Below the pieces are notes generated by a model, which was given only the letters and a program-made list of their open reading frames with translations, did no database searches and was not told the origin of the DNA. Position numbers and translations under genes: made by a program. A stretch of 64,000 nucleotides of DNA, taken from Sporobacter termitidis DSM 10068. GTDB taxonomy: Bacteria > Bacillota > Clostridia > Oscillospirales > Oscillospiraceae. Numbering within the stretch: the first letter of the stretch is position 1; every line of letters begins with the position of its first letter. The stretch covers positions 1 to 64,000 of the forward strand of contig NZ_FQXV01000013.1 of NCBI RefSeq assembly GCF_900130065.1. Reading direction: 5' to 3'. Positions 1-7,890 of the stretch are shown piece by piece.

Positions 1-732
1 ACGTCGGAAGCGCAGCTGCGCCAGTTCCGGCGGAGGATGGCGCTGGTGTTCCAGGACCCCTACAGCTCTTTGAACCCGCGCATGAACTCCGGCGACATCG
101 TCGGGGAGCCCTTGAAGATCCATCGGCTGACCGGCAGCAAGAAGGAGTACGGCGACAGGGTCGCCGAGCTGTTTACCATGTCCGGCCTGAGCCCGGACAT
201 GATGGACCGGTATCCGCACGAGTTCTCGGGCGGGCAGCGGCAGCGGCTGGCGGTGGCCCGCGCCCTGGCGGGGGACCCGACGCTCATCGTCTGCGACGAG
301 CCGATATCGGCCCTGGATGTGTCCATGCAGGCGCAGATTCTAAATCTTTTGATGGAGCTGCAGTCGAAAAACCCGCAGCTCAGCTATCTGTTTATTTCCC
401 ACGACCTGCTGGCCGTGCAGTATATCAGCCACAGGGTGGCTGTGATGTACCTGGGCAAAATCGTGGAGCTATCGGACGCATCGGCGCTGTATTCCAATAC
501 GCTGCACCCCTATTCCCGGGCGCTTTTGTCGGCCCAGCCGCTGCCGGACCCGGTGGCGGAGGAGACGCGCCGCCGGATCATTCTCACCGGCGACGTGCCG
601 ACGCCGCTGAATCCGCCGTCCGGCTGCGCGTTCCATCCCCGGTGTCCCATGGCGAAAAAGGGATGCGCCGAGGTCCCGCCTGAATTACGCGACGTGGGGA
701 ACGGCCATTTCGTCGCCTGCCACTGCGTGTAA
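1..732 (+). CDS. Oligopeptide/dipeptide ABC transporter ATP-binding protein, 5' end outside window
   Basis: Cytoplasmic ATPase of a peptide uptake ABC transporter (OppF/DppF type). The reading frame is open from base 1, so the start and the Walker A motif lie upstream of the window. Visible are the Q-loop (FQDPYSSLNPRM), the ABC signature SGGQRQRLAVARAL, Walker B LIVCDEP with the following D-loop, and the switch His in ISHDL. The C-terminus has the oligopeptide-specific extension with CAFHPRCP that marks the Opp/Dpp family. The next gene starts 55 bases downstream on the same strand, with no terminator seen between them, so co-transcription is possible. The family is certain; the exact peptide substrate is not. 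Confidence 0.93.
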   Translation, partial: TSEAQLRQFRRRMALVFQDPYSSLNPRMNSGDIVGEPLKIHRLTGSKKEYGDRVAELFTMSGLSPDMMDRYPHEFSGGQRQRLAVARALAGDPTLIVCDEPISALDVSMQAQILNLLMELQSKNPQLSYLFISHDLLAVQYISHRVAVMYLGKIVELSDASALYSNTLHPYSRALLSAQPLPDPVAEETRRRIILTGDVPTPLNPPSGCAFHPRCPMAKKGCAEVPPELRDVGNGHFVACHCV

Positions 733-787
733 GCACCAAATATTTTGAGGCAATTACAACAAATCACATTGACAGGGAGAGAGACGC

Positions 788-1291
788 ATGGAAACACTTA
801 AAGGGAAAGCGCTGACGAAATTCGGGAGCCATATCAATACAGACGATATAAACCCGCCGCAGTACCATATTTCATCCAGACCGGAGGATCTGGCAAAGGG
901 CTGCCTGAAGAATATCGACCCCGATTTTGCCGAAAAGATATCGGCAGGCGGCTTTGTCATCGCGGCAAAGAATTTCGGCTGCGGGTCAAGCCGTGAAACA
1001 GCCCCGATCGCCATAAAAGCCGCCGGGGCGAAGGCGGTTATCGCCGAGGAATTTGCCCGTATTTTTTACCGGAATGCCATTAACATCGGCTTGCCCTGCA
1101 TCGAGTGCCCCGATATCGCGGCGAAGACGGATGTGGGCGATGAGCTGGAGGTCGATCTGGAGTACGGCGTCATCTATAACCTGACCAAGGACACCGCGCA
1201 TCAGGGAATCCCCATTCCGCTTTATTTAATCGATCAGCTTGAGGCGGGCGGATTGCTTCCGCTGCTGAAGCTTCGTTTTAGACAAAAGTAG
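788..1291 (+). CDS. Aconitase-family hydro-lyase small subunit (LeuD-like)
   Basis: Swivel-domain subunit of a two-subunit [4Fe-4S] hydro-lyase of the isopropylmalate isomerase/homoaconitase/dimethylmalate dehydratase group. It is 167 residues, the usual length. Landmarks are NTDDI near the N-terminus, the GCGSSRE substrate-binding loop and FARIFYRNAINIGLP. A purine-rich ribosome site (GGGAGAGAG) lies just before the ATG. The large subunit follows 55 bases later. In leucine operons the large subunit normally comes first; here the order is small then large, and the neighbours are a peptide transporter and an IclR regulator. This context fits a catabolic dehydratase at least as well as leucine synthesis, but that is inference. 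Confidence 0.85.
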   Translation: METLKGKALTKFGSHINTDDINPPQYHISSRPEDLAKGCLKNIDPDFAEKISAGGFVIAAKNFGCGSSRETAPIAIKAAGAKAVIAEEFARIFYRNAINIGLPCIECPDIAAKTDVGDELEVDLEYGVIYNLTKDTAHQGIPIPLYLIDQLEAGGLLPLLKLRFRQK

Positions 1292-1346
1292 AACCTGCGG
1301 CGAATCCAGACCCGGTCTCAAAAAACCAGATAAGGAGTGACGATGT

Positions 1347-2597
1347 ATGGGTATGACCATTACCGAAAAGATACTGGCCAGGGGGTGCGGCGCAAAGGAG
1401 GTGCACGCCGGTCAGATCGTTAACGCGAAAATCGATCTGGCGATGACGCAGGATGCGTCCGGTCCTATCGCGTTTAACGAATTCAGAGAGCTTGGGATTC
1501 CCGTCTGGGACAAAAAGAAAATTTTCGTCTGCATCGACCATTTCGCACCTCCGACGACGCTTGCGCAGGCCGATACATTAAAAATAAACGCCGATTTCGC
1601 ACGGGATTATGAAATCGAACATTTTTTCAATATTCGCGGCATATCCCATCAGCTCATTTGCGAGGGCGGACATATTCGCCCCGGCATGGTCGCGGTCGGC
1701 GCGGATTCGCACACGACGACGTACGGCGCCCTGGGTGCGTTTTCAACGGGGATAGGATCGACGGAAATGTGCTCCGTCTTCGCCACCGGCGAGCTTTGGT
1801 TCCGGGTGCCGGAAGCGATTAAAGTGGTTGTCTCGGGGAAATTGCCGGAGCATGTGTATTCTAAAGATATTATTCTGAAGCTGCTCTCCATGATTCAGGC
1901 GAACGGGGCCACTTATAAGACACTCGAATTCTGCGGCGACACCATAGCGGACCTGTCGGTTGAAGCGCGCTTGACGCTGTGCAATATGTCGGTCGAGGGC
2001 GGCGCGAAAAACGCCATCATAGCCCCGGACGAAAAAACAATTACATATCTGGAAGCCCGGGGAATAAAGCGCGGGGACATGGACCTCTTCCAAAGTGACA
2101 GCGACGCGAAATATATTCAGGAAATCAGAATTGACGCGTCTGAGCTCGTTCCCTATGTGGCCAAGCCGCACAGTCCCGCCAACGGCGTGCCGGTCGGTGA
2201 GGTGGAGGGCGTTCCGTTACAGCAGGTCATCATCGGTTCGTGTACGAACGGCCGGACTGAAGATTTCAAAATCGCCGCCGGCATCCTGCGGGGACATACG
2301 GTTCCCAGAGACTTGAAGTGCCTGATCACGCCCGCCTCCAATCAGGTTATCGCGGAGCTTTCTCAAAAGGGCTATTTACAGGTATTTGCCGACGCGGGCT
2401 GTATTATTTGCAACGCCGGCTGCAATGGCTGCGGAATACACGCGTTGGTCAACGACGGAGAAAACTGCCTGAGCACAAACAACAGAAATTACTTGGGGCG
2501 TATGGGCAGCGCCAAAGGCTCCGTTTATCTATCTTCACCCGCCACAGCCGCCGCAAGCGCCATAAGCGGGAAAATAACGGACCCGAGATCCCGCTGA
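1347..2597 (+). CDS. Aconitase-family hydro-lyase large subunit (LeuC-like)
   Basis: Catalytic [4Fe-4S] subunit, partner of the preceding gene; it isomerises or dehydrates a 2- or 3-hydroxy acid. It is 416 residues, typical of the short LeuC/HacA/DmdA branch rather than the roughly 470-residue proteobacterial LeuC. Visible are DHFAPPTT, GADSHTTTYGALGAFSTGIGS, GSCTNGR with the first cluster Cys, and CNAGCNGCGIHA with the CxxC pair, followed by STNNRNYLGRMGS near the C-terminus. The ATG at 1347 was chosen because AAGGAGTGA ends six bases upstream; an out-of-frame ATG at 1343 is ignored. An intrinsic terminator follows. Substrate cannot be assigned from sequence. Confidence 0.87.
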   Translation: MGMTITEKILARGCGAKEVHAGQIVNAKIDLAMTQDASGPIAFNEFRELGIPVWDKKKIFVCIDHFAPPTTLAQADTLKINADFARDYEIEHFFNIRGISHQLICEGGHIRPGMVAVGADSHTTTYGALGAFSTGIGSTEMCSVFATGELWFRVPEAIKVVVSGKLPEHVYSKDIILKLLSMIQANGATYKTLEFCGDTIADLSVEARLTLCNMSVEGGAKNAIIAPDEKTITYLEARGIKRGDMDLFQSDSDAKYIQEIRIDASELVPYVAKPHSPANGVPVGEVEGVPLQQVIIGSCTNGRTEDFKIAAGILRGHTVPRDLKCLITPASNQVIAELSQKGYLQVFADAGCIICNAGCNGCGIHALVNDGENCLSTNNRNYLGRMGSAKGSVYLSSPATAAASAISGKITDPRSR

Positions 2598-2618
2598 CAG
2601 CCTGACCGGCAACGGCAT

Positions 2619-2652
2619 AAAGCCAGAAATGCGCAAAAACATTTCTGGCTTT
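2619..2652 (+). terminator. Intrinsic terminator after the hydro-lyase pair
   Basis: A perfect 13-bp stem (AAAGCCAGAAATG with CATTTCTGGCTTT) and an 8-base loop lie 21 bases past the large-subunit stop. The downstream run is only moderately T-rich (TTTCCTGCTT). Confidence 0.75.
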
Positions 2653-2703
2653 CCTGCTTGATTTGAAGCAGATCCAAATGGTTTTAATTGTAAAATTCGC
2701 ATG

Positions 2704-2732
2704 TTGAATAATTGACGGAAAAGACGTACAAT
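2704..2732 (+). promoter_or_regulatory. Sigma-A-type promoter for the XRE regulator
   Basis: TTGAAT and TACAAT are separated by exactly 17 bases. Transcription would begin near 2740 and give a leader of about 90 bases before the TTG start at 2829. Confidence 0.55.
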
Positions 2733-2828
2733 AGACGGCAGAACTATGGGAAAGTCGAAATCTCCAGCACTAAATGATTTATATTTCTATGATCCCGGAT
2801 AAATTTATAGCAGAAGGCGGGAAGAATT

Positions 2829-3179
2829 TTGACTGAATTAGGTCTTAGTATCGCTCGAAAATTGAAAGAAGCCCGGTCGGCCAGGGGCTATGAACAAAAA
2901 TATGTGGCGGCCAGAATCGGTATCAGCGAGAGCAAGCTGGGACATTATGAAAACGGCAGGGCGGAGCCGGATATTGACACCCTGCATAAGCTCAGCAAGT
3001 TTTATGACGCAAGCCTGGATGAATGGCTGAACCTGGATATGAGTGAGCCGATGGTCGTCGTTCAGTCGGATGAAAAGGAAATCATCATGAAATATCGTGC
3101 GGTTTCCAGCCAGCTTAAAGAAGATATCCGGGATTACGTCAATATGAAGTATGGTAAGCATATCAAACAAGGGCAGTAA
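2829..3179 (+). CDS. XRE-family transcriptional regulator
   Basis: Small DNA-binding regulator of 116 residues. Residues about 6-65 form a Cro/C1-type helix-turn-helix (IARKLKEARSARGY, then AARIGISESKLGHYENGRAEPDIDTL). The C-terminal 45 residues are an unclassified tail. The start is a TTG codon with a GGCGGGAAG purine tract upstream; no ATG is available that keeps the first helix. It has its own promoter and faces the minus-strand genes convergently. The target is unknown. Confidence 0.82.
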   Translation: MTELGLSIARKLKEARSARGYEQKYVAARIGISESKLGHYENGRAEPDIDTLHKLSKFYDASLDEWLNLDMSEPMVVVQSDEKEIIMKYRAVSSQLKEDIRDYVNMKYGKHIKQGQ

Positions 3180-3280
3180 TTTATCTTGAGTGCCTGGCGC
3201 GGATACCGCGGCAGCATCGAAGCAACGAAGCTTTGCAACCTGACGGAATGCGGAGCTTTTCTTGGTTAATAGGCGTATTG

Positions 3281-3670
3281 TCAGCTTGCTTCGAACTTTT
3301 CCCTGATCTTGTAGTTGGCAAAGTATTCGGCCGTTCTGCCCAAGACGACGCAAAGGCGGACCAAAGTGTCGGCCGTCATCGTTTTGCGCAGCATCAGCAT
3401 GTCGTAAAACTCGTTGGGGGGGACCCCGATTCTTCTGGCGATTTTTGCTTTGCTATAGCCGTTATATTCTAAATAGGCGTTTATTCTGCTCGGGATAGGA
3501 TATCCGGGTTCCAACATATCAATCACACCGCTTTCGAATAACTGCTTCCACTGAGACAGAAGATGAATTCCGATAACTTTGATCCTGATGTAGTCCCTTT
3601 TTTTACCCAGTAGCTGATGATAAAACCCCTGTAAGTATCTCCTTGCAGTACGTAGAGTGCTTACATACAA
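3281..3670 (-). CDS. HTH-domain protein, function unknown
   Basis: Predicted 129-residue protein whose second half resembles an XRE-type helix-turn-helix (RINAYLEYNGYSKAKIARRIG followed by TADTLVRLCVVLGRTAEYF). The first 50 residues match nothing I recognise. The ATG at 3670 overlaps the end of the IclR gene by ten bases, so the two are probably co-transcribed. A second in-frame ATG at 3520 would give a compact HTH protein of 79 residues; neither start has a strong ribosome site, so the 5' end is uncertain. Confidence 0.6.
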   Translation of the reverse strand: MYVSTLRTARRYLQGFYHQLLGKKRDYIRIKVIGIHLLSQWKQLFESGVIDMLEPGYPIPSRINAYLEYNGYSKAKIARRIGVPPNEFYDMLMLRKTMTADTLVRLCVVLGRTAEYFANYKIREKFEAS

Positions 3671-4374
3671 ATTTGCTTGGCGACATCCGATAGGATTTGA
3701 GAATAATATTTTATGACCTCCGGAGTCATCCGATCGATATTGGTCGCAATGCTGAGTGCCGCCGTCACATATCCGGAAATATCGAAAATCGGCACCGCTA
3801 AAGATGCGGTCCCAGGGTGCCTGGCACCCATGCTGACGGCGTAGCCCTGTTCTTTAACGAGCGTCAGCCGCTCCATGGCGCTTTGAATCTGCTCCGGCGT
3901 GAGCGTACCCTCTTTCATATAGAGGTCTGCTATTCCTGACAGCTCCGTCCTGTCCATAAATGCGGCCATGACCATCCCGACGGACCCTTTCAACAGCGGC
4001 CCCCGGTCCCCGATCTTTGTGCGGGAATAAGGGTATTCGCCTTCTACATGGTAAACACAAATGCGTTCCGTACCCGACAGCACATAGAAAGAAACCGTTT
4101 CCTTTGTGGACTGGGATATGTTCCGCAGGATTGGTACGGCAAGATCCATAACGTTTTTTTGCTTGAGGCCGTTCAGGCCGATCGCGAATAATTTCGGCGT
4201 CAGATTATACCCGCTTTTGGGCCTGGGAATGACCACCTGGTCGTCCACCAGGGTTTTTATAATACGATGAACCGTACTCTTTGAGATCCCTGTTTGACGG
4301 CTGATGGCCTGGATTGTGCTGTTTTCCTGATTCCCCGAAACATATTCCAATATTCTCAGCGTCTTATCATACAT
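3661..4374 (-). CDS. IclR-family transcriptional regulator
   Basis: DNA-binding regulator of 237 residues. Residues about 5-65 form the winged helix-turn-helix (ISRQTGISKSTVHRIIKTL is the recognition region). The remainder is the IclR effector-binding domain, including YPYSRTKIGDRGPLLKGSVG and the typical GYAVS...PGTASLAVPIFD segment. The ribosome site AGGAGA precedes the ATG. Two matched palindromes lie 16-48 bases upstream, which suggests autoregulation. IclR proteins often control catabolism of small organic acids, so the hydro-lyase pair is a natural but unproven target. Confidence 0.9.
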   Translation of the reverse strand: MYDKTLRILEYVSGNQENSTIQAISRQTGISKSTVHRIIKTLVDDQVVIPRPKSGYNLTPKLFAIGLNGLKQKNVMDLAVPILRNISQSTKETVSFYVLSGTERICVYHVEGEYPYSRTKIGDRGPLLKGSVGMVMAAFMDRTELSGIADLYMKEGTLTPEQIQSAMERLTLVKEQGYAVSMGARHPGTASLAVPIFDISGYVTAALSIATNIDRMTPEVIKYYSQILSDVAKQICM

Positions 4375-4389
4375 GAGACTCTCCTAACG

Positions 4390-4422
4390 TCCCAAATATG
4401 GGACGATGTCCTATATATAGGA
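4390..4422 (-). promoter_or_regulatory. Paired palindromic operators upstream of the IclR gene
   Basis: Two 14-bp sites, TCCCAAATATGGGA (4390-4403) and TCCTATATATAGGA (4409-4422), are centred 19 bp apart directly upstream of the IclR ribosome site. Both fit TCCYAWATATRGGA. The first is extended by flanking CG/CG to 18 bp. Autoregulatory IclR binding is the simplest reading. Confidence 0.6.
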
Positions 4423-4500
4423 AATATTATTTGTATTATATTCTAAAAAAAAGTAAAATGCAATACAATTTCAAAAGAATATGACGAAAAGCGGCATAAC

Positions 4501-4529
4501 AGCGCGGTACTCATTACGAGTACCGCGCT
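4501..4529 (-). terminator. Hairpin downstream of peptidase T
   Basis: A perfect 12-bp stem, AGCGCGGTACTC with GAGTACCGCGCT, and a 5-base loop. It lies about 95 bases past the peptidase T stop in its reading direction. The T-run is weak, so this is a terminator or an mRNA 3' stabiliser. Confidence 0.5.
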
Positions 4530-4622
4530 GCTTATTTGTATAACAAACTTCGGCCCCGCCGGCGGCTTCAACAAGCTTTCTTCATCGTCCACCGGCTAAT
4601 AAAATGTACGGGGATGAACCGA

Positions 4623-5858
4623 TCACTTCGCGTTCAGCTCAACAATCTTCACGATGGTGTCTACGGCTTTTTCCATCGTTTCAATGCTGACGAACTCGAA
4701 GCGTCCGTGCATGTTTTCTCCGCCGGCAAACAGATTCGGCGTGGGGAGGCCCATATATGAAAGCTTTGAGCCGTCGGTTCCCCCTCGGATCGGCGCGATA
4801 CGAGGCGCCACGCCCACCTCGCGCATCGCCGCCTCGGCCAACGCGATGACCGACATGTCCTTTTTGATGACCTCCGACATGTTCTTGTATTGATATTTGA
4901 TCTCCAGCCTGATTCGGTCCCCGGAGAGCCTTGCGGCGGCGTCTTTCATTACGCCGAGGCGCTTCTCCAGGGCCTCGTCCGTAAAATCGCGCACAATATA
5001 TGTCATTTTTGCCGCGTCGACCTTGCCGTCCATACTTGTCAGATGGTAAAAACCGTCGTAGCCGCTTGTCCTTTCGGGGCGTTCCGCGCTAGGGAGCGCC
5101 GCGTGGAAATCATTGGCCAGCTGCAGCGCGTTCACCATAACGTCCTTCGCGGTCCCCGGATGGACGTTCTTCCCTTCGATTTTTACCACGACCTGCGCCG
5201 CCGTAAAGGTTTCGTAATTCAGGTCCCCGAGCGCGCCGCCGTCGACAGTGAACGCAAAGTCGGCGTTGAAGTCACGAACGTCGAATTTATCCGCCCCAAC
5301 GCCGATCTCCTCGTCCGGCCCGAAGCCCACCCGGACCTCGCCATGCCCGATTTCCGGGTGCTTTGCCAAATACGCGGCCGCCGTCATTATTTCGGCGATC
5401 CCCGCTTTATCGTCGGCGCCGAGCAGCGTTGTCCCGTCGGTCGTAATCAGGTTCTGGCCGGCGTAGTTTCTCAGATTTGCAAACTCGGCGGGGTCCAGCA
5501 CATAACCGGAAGTTCCGAGCTTAATGGGCGACGCGCCGTCATAGCTTTCCACGAGCTGGGGGTCCACGTTCACCGCGCTGAAATCAGCCGTGTCCATGTG
5601 GGCGATGAAGCCGACCTTGCGCTTGCCCTCCAGTCCCGGCGTCGCCGGCAGGGTACCGATGACAAAACCGTTCTTTTCAAGATAATGAACATTTATCAGG
5701 CCGATTTCCGCCATTTCCGCCTGCAGGGCCTTCGCGAACGCGACCTGCGTTTGCGTGCTCGGCGTCGCCCCCGACTTTTCATCCGAGCGGGTCTCTGTTT
5801 TCGCGTAACCGATGAAACGCCCCACTAATTCCGGATATTTCGCGCTTTTCGTTGCCAT
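4623..5858 (-). CDS. pepT: Peptidase T (tripeptide aminopeptidase)
   Basis: Cytoplasmic di-zinc aminopeptidase that releases the N-terminal residue of tripeptides (M20 family). About 411 residues, the normal length. Metal and catalytic motifs are in order: [45 protein letters not shown], the dimerisation-domain [27 protein letters not shown] and [11 protein letters not shown]. The second of two consecutive ATGs is preferred because it stands seven bases from AAGGGAG; the alternative start is 5861. It has its own promoter and probably salvages peptides brought in by transporters such as the Opp system at the window edge. Confidence 0.95.
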   Translation of the reverse strand: MATKSAKYPELVGRFIGYAKTETRSDEKSGATPSTQTQVAFAKALQAEMAEIGLINVHYLEKNGFVIGTLPATPGLEGKRKVGFIAHMDTADFSAVNVDPQLVESYDGASPIKLGTSGYVLDPAEFANLRNYAGQNLITTDGTTLLGADDKAGIAEIMTAAAYLAKHPEIGHGEVRVGFGPDEEIGVGADKFDVRDFNADFAFTVDGGALGDLNYETFTAAQVVVKIEGKNVHPGTAKDVMVNALQLANDFHAALPSAERPERTSGYDGFYHLTSMDGKVDAAKMTYIVRDFTDEALEKRLGVMKDAAARLSGDRIRLEIKYQYKNMSEVIKKDMSVIALAEAAMREVGVAPRIAPIRGGTDGSKLSYMGLPTPNLFAGGENMHGRFEFVSIETMEKAVDTIVKIVELNAK

Positions 5859-5895
5859 CATGAAGCTCCCTTCCCATCTTTATCAGGATGTTGCT

Positions 5896-5924
5896 ATTAT
5901 AAACCGATATGGCCATGAAATCAA
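5896..5924 (-). promoter_or_regulatory. Promoter of pepT
   Basis: On the minus strand TTGATT and a perfect TATAAT are separated by 17 bases, about 40 bases before the start codon. Confidence 0.7.
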
Positions 5925-6134
5925 AAAACGCCGGAGCTCGGAGCGCGGCACGGCGCTGACCAGCCCCCGTTTATTTTTCCGACGGAGACTTTTCCGGCGT
6001 TTCTGACAGGCTGTTGCTTGTAATATTCGACGGATTTGTGCAATATTTTTTCGATTGCGTTGCAAAAACAACGGCGTTTTATTAGATTTACTGTTAGAAT
6101 AAGTCTAATTTGTTTAGTTATAGATATATTAAGT

Positions 6135-6163
6135 TTGATTTAGTTTTATTTATTTGATATATT
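6135..6163 (+). promoter_or_regulatory. Promoter of the riboswitch-led ABC operon
   Basis: TTGATT and TATATT are separated by exactly 17 bases in a very AT-rich stretch. Transcription would begin near 6170, leaving a leader of about 450 bases before the first gene. A small inverted repeat, TTAGA-N5-TCTAA, lies at 6094-6108 just upstream. Confidence 0.65.
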
Positions 6164-6240
6164 ATTGCGGGGTTAAAAAACGCGACAGATCAGCCGCTGA
6201 TTGTTATGGGTCCGAAACCAGAAATCATCTGAATTGAATA

Positions 6241-6429
6241 TCAGCTTCGAGGTTTTCCGGCTACGGGCAACTATGCCGGTTAATCCTGAGTGTTGAACTC
6301 ACAGGGTAGCGGCGGAAACGCTGCTGCCTCTTATGACACAGGATTTTGAGTCCTGCGAGGAAAGAAGCCTGAAAATTACCTGTTGATTGAATTTCAGGCG
6401 CTTGGTTTGTAAATCGAGCGCCTGTTTTC
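6241..6429 (+). ncRNA. Structured leader, candidate OFF-type transcription-attenuation riboswitch
   Basis: Directly visible: closing helix TCAGCTTC (6241-6248) with GAAGCCTGA (6364-6372, one bulged C); internal hairpins CCGGC/GCCGG (6257-6279), CCTGAGT/ACTC-AGG (6285-6305), a 10-bp stem capped by a GAAA tetraloop (6305-6328) and CAGGA/TCCTG (6339-6355). After the closing helix, GCCTGAAA (6367-6374) can pair with TTTCAGGC (6392-6399). The latter overlaps the 5' arm of a 13-bp terminator (6395-6424) followed by TTTT. The closing helix would free the terminator, so ligand binding should switch transcription off. The operon contains a MoeA-like gene and an oxyanion/metal-type transporter, so a Moco or tungsten-cofactor RNA is the leading guess; the family was not confirmed. 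Cobalamin signatures are absent. Confidence 0.65.
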
Positions 6430-6476
6430 TCGACGTTACTAAAGGCATATTTGCTATGCTTTGGTAAAAATTTTGG

Positions 6477-6505
6477 GCATCCGACTGTGAGGCGGATGCT
6501 TTTTT
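6477..6505 (+). terminator. Second intrinsic terminator in the ABC operon leader
   Basis: A 7-bp stem GCATCCG/CGGATGC with a 9-base loop is followed by TTTTTT, a classic Rho-independent terminator. It lies about 50 bases after the riboswitch terminator and 113 bases before the first gene, so the operon needs readthrough of two terminators or an extra promoter that I could not find. Confidence 0.75.
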
Positions 6506-6618
6506 ATTATGCAGAGTACACGGACATTATTTTGGCTTGAGGTTATCAGTGCAGCGATGCATCGATATAAATTCCCGCGGTATTCGCATATACCGAGTAT
6601 AAAAAAGGAGAAGTAGAT

Positions 6619-7800
6619 ATGAAAAAGCTTCGCACAAAAATCGCGCTGCTGCTGGCGGCCGTCCTTCTGGTCGGCGTGCTCACGGGCTGCGCCGGCAATG
6701 CCAACGATCCGGCAGGCGGCGCGGGGACAACCGCGCCGGTATCCGGCACCGCCTCTCCGGCCGCCACAGAAGAGCCCCGACAGGTCGAGCTGACAGACCT
6801 GATGGGCAACACCGTGACGGTCCCGTCGCCCTCGAACCTGAAAAGCTATGCCATTACGTCCTGGAAGGGCGCGTTTGGCGCTTCCATACTGCTCGGGCAG
6901 ACGGATAAGATCGCCGCAATGTGTGATACGACGCAGTATCCGTGGCTGAGATATGCCTTCCCGGAGCTTGCGGATATCCCCGATTACGGTTCGTTTGACG
7001 ACGTTAACACCGAGCAGCTGCTGAAAGCGAATGCCGACGTCATTATATCGCCCTCGTCCGCCGCCAAAACAAATGAAAAGCTGCAATCCCTCGGTATGAC
7101 CGTTCTGGTCGACGGCGTCAATATCGACAACCCGAAAGACGTCTTTCAGCAGTCTTACGCCGAAATCGACCTTGTTGCGAAGTTAACGGGTACCACCGCC
7201 GTCGCGGACAAGTATTACGCCTGGGCGAACGGAATTTTTGACCTCGTATCGGCACGTGTGAAGGACATCCCGGATTCCGGCCGGATCAGGGTGCTGCCGA
7301 TCAGGTCCGACATGACGCAGGTTTACGGCAATAACTGCGTCTGGGGCTATGTTGTGGAAATGGCCGGCGGGATCAATCTGTCCGCGGATTCGACGGCAAG
7401 TACGGGTAAATTCTTCGTTGACGTAGACGCTGAGCAGATTGTCAAGTGGGACCCCGATTACATTTTCCAGATTAATATGAGCGGCAATGCCGATGGAAAA
7501 ACCCTGGACAGCTATAAAGCCTGGGCGGCCGACCAGCGGTACGCAAAGATGAAGGCGATCCAGAGCGGGGATGTATACCTGATTCCGTCGGGAATCGAGC
7601 AATGGGATTGTGCCACGGAGGCGCCTTTGTGTGTTCTGTGGATGGCTAAAGTCATGTATCCCGACCTGTTCAAGGATATCGACGTCAAGGCGTATGCCGA
7701 GCAATTCTACGCGACGTTCTTGAACTACAAGCTTACCGACGCGGACTGGAAGATCATAGCCCCTCAGTATGATGGGGCGAAAAGCAACGGCCTGACCTGA
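6619..7800 (+). CDS. ABC transporter substrate-binding lipoprotein (class III, FecB/TroA-like)
   Basis: Membrane-tethered substrate receptor of a metal, chelate or oxyanion importer. The N-terminus is a lipoprotein signal (MKKLRTK, hydrophobic stretch, lipobox LTGC), followed by a Gly/Ala/Thr-rich linker. The mature part begins with VELTDLMGNTVTVPSP, the usual opening of FecB/BtuF-type proteins, and contains LLKANADVIISPS and WDPDYIFQINM. Ribosome site AAAGGAG. It is the first gene after the riboswitch and is in one operon with the MoeA-like gene, permease, ATPase and a second receptor. The ligand is not determined; molybdate or tungstate is suggested by the MoeA neighbour. Confidence 0.85.
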   Translation: MKKLRTKIALLLAAVLLVGVLTGCAGNANDPAGGAGTTAPVSGTASPAATEEPRQVELTDLMGNTVTVPSPSNLKSYAITSWKGAFGASILLGQTDKIAAMCDTTQYPWLRYAFPELADIPDYGSFDDVNTEQLLKANADVIISPSSAAKTNEKLQSLGMTVLVDGVNIDNPKDVFQQSYAEIDLVAKLTGTTAVADKYYAWANGIFDLVSARVKDIPDSGRIRVLPIRSDMTQVYGNNCVWGYVVEMAGGINLSADSTASTGKFFVDVDAEQIVKWDPDYIFQINMSGNADGKTLDSYKAWAADQRYAKMKAIQSGDVYLIPSGIEQWDCATEAPLCVLWMAKVMYPDLFKDIDVKAYAEQFYATFLNYKLTDADWKIIAPQYDGAKSNGLT

Positions 7801-7821
7801 TAACGGTCCGGGCCCCGGGCC

Positions 7822-7857
7822 GGTATTCCGCAGGCACGCGCTGTGCCGCGGAATACC
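7822..7857 (+). other. Intercistronic stem-loop
   Basis: A perfect 10-bp stem GGTATTCCGC/GCGGAATACC continues, after one bulged A, into GGCAC/GTGCC. It sits between the binding protein and the MoeA-like gene without a T-run. Such hairpins often protect the 3' end of binding-protein mRNA and so raise its level over the downstream genes. Confidence 0.5.
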
Positions 7858-7890
7858 GCCTGCAATATAAAATTAAGGAGGTGCTGCGCG

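Noticed and set aside
4890..5828. 312-residue open frame on the plus strand
   Set aside because: It lies entirely antisense to pepT, has no recognisable motif and no ribosome site; it is a shadow of a GC-rich coding strand.
6181..6430. Cobalamin riboswitch before the ABC operon
   Set aside because: GCCGGTTAAT resembles part of the cobalamin RNA, but the conserved GCCACTG-type box and the CCGCAACTG segment are missing, and the gene content points elsewhere.
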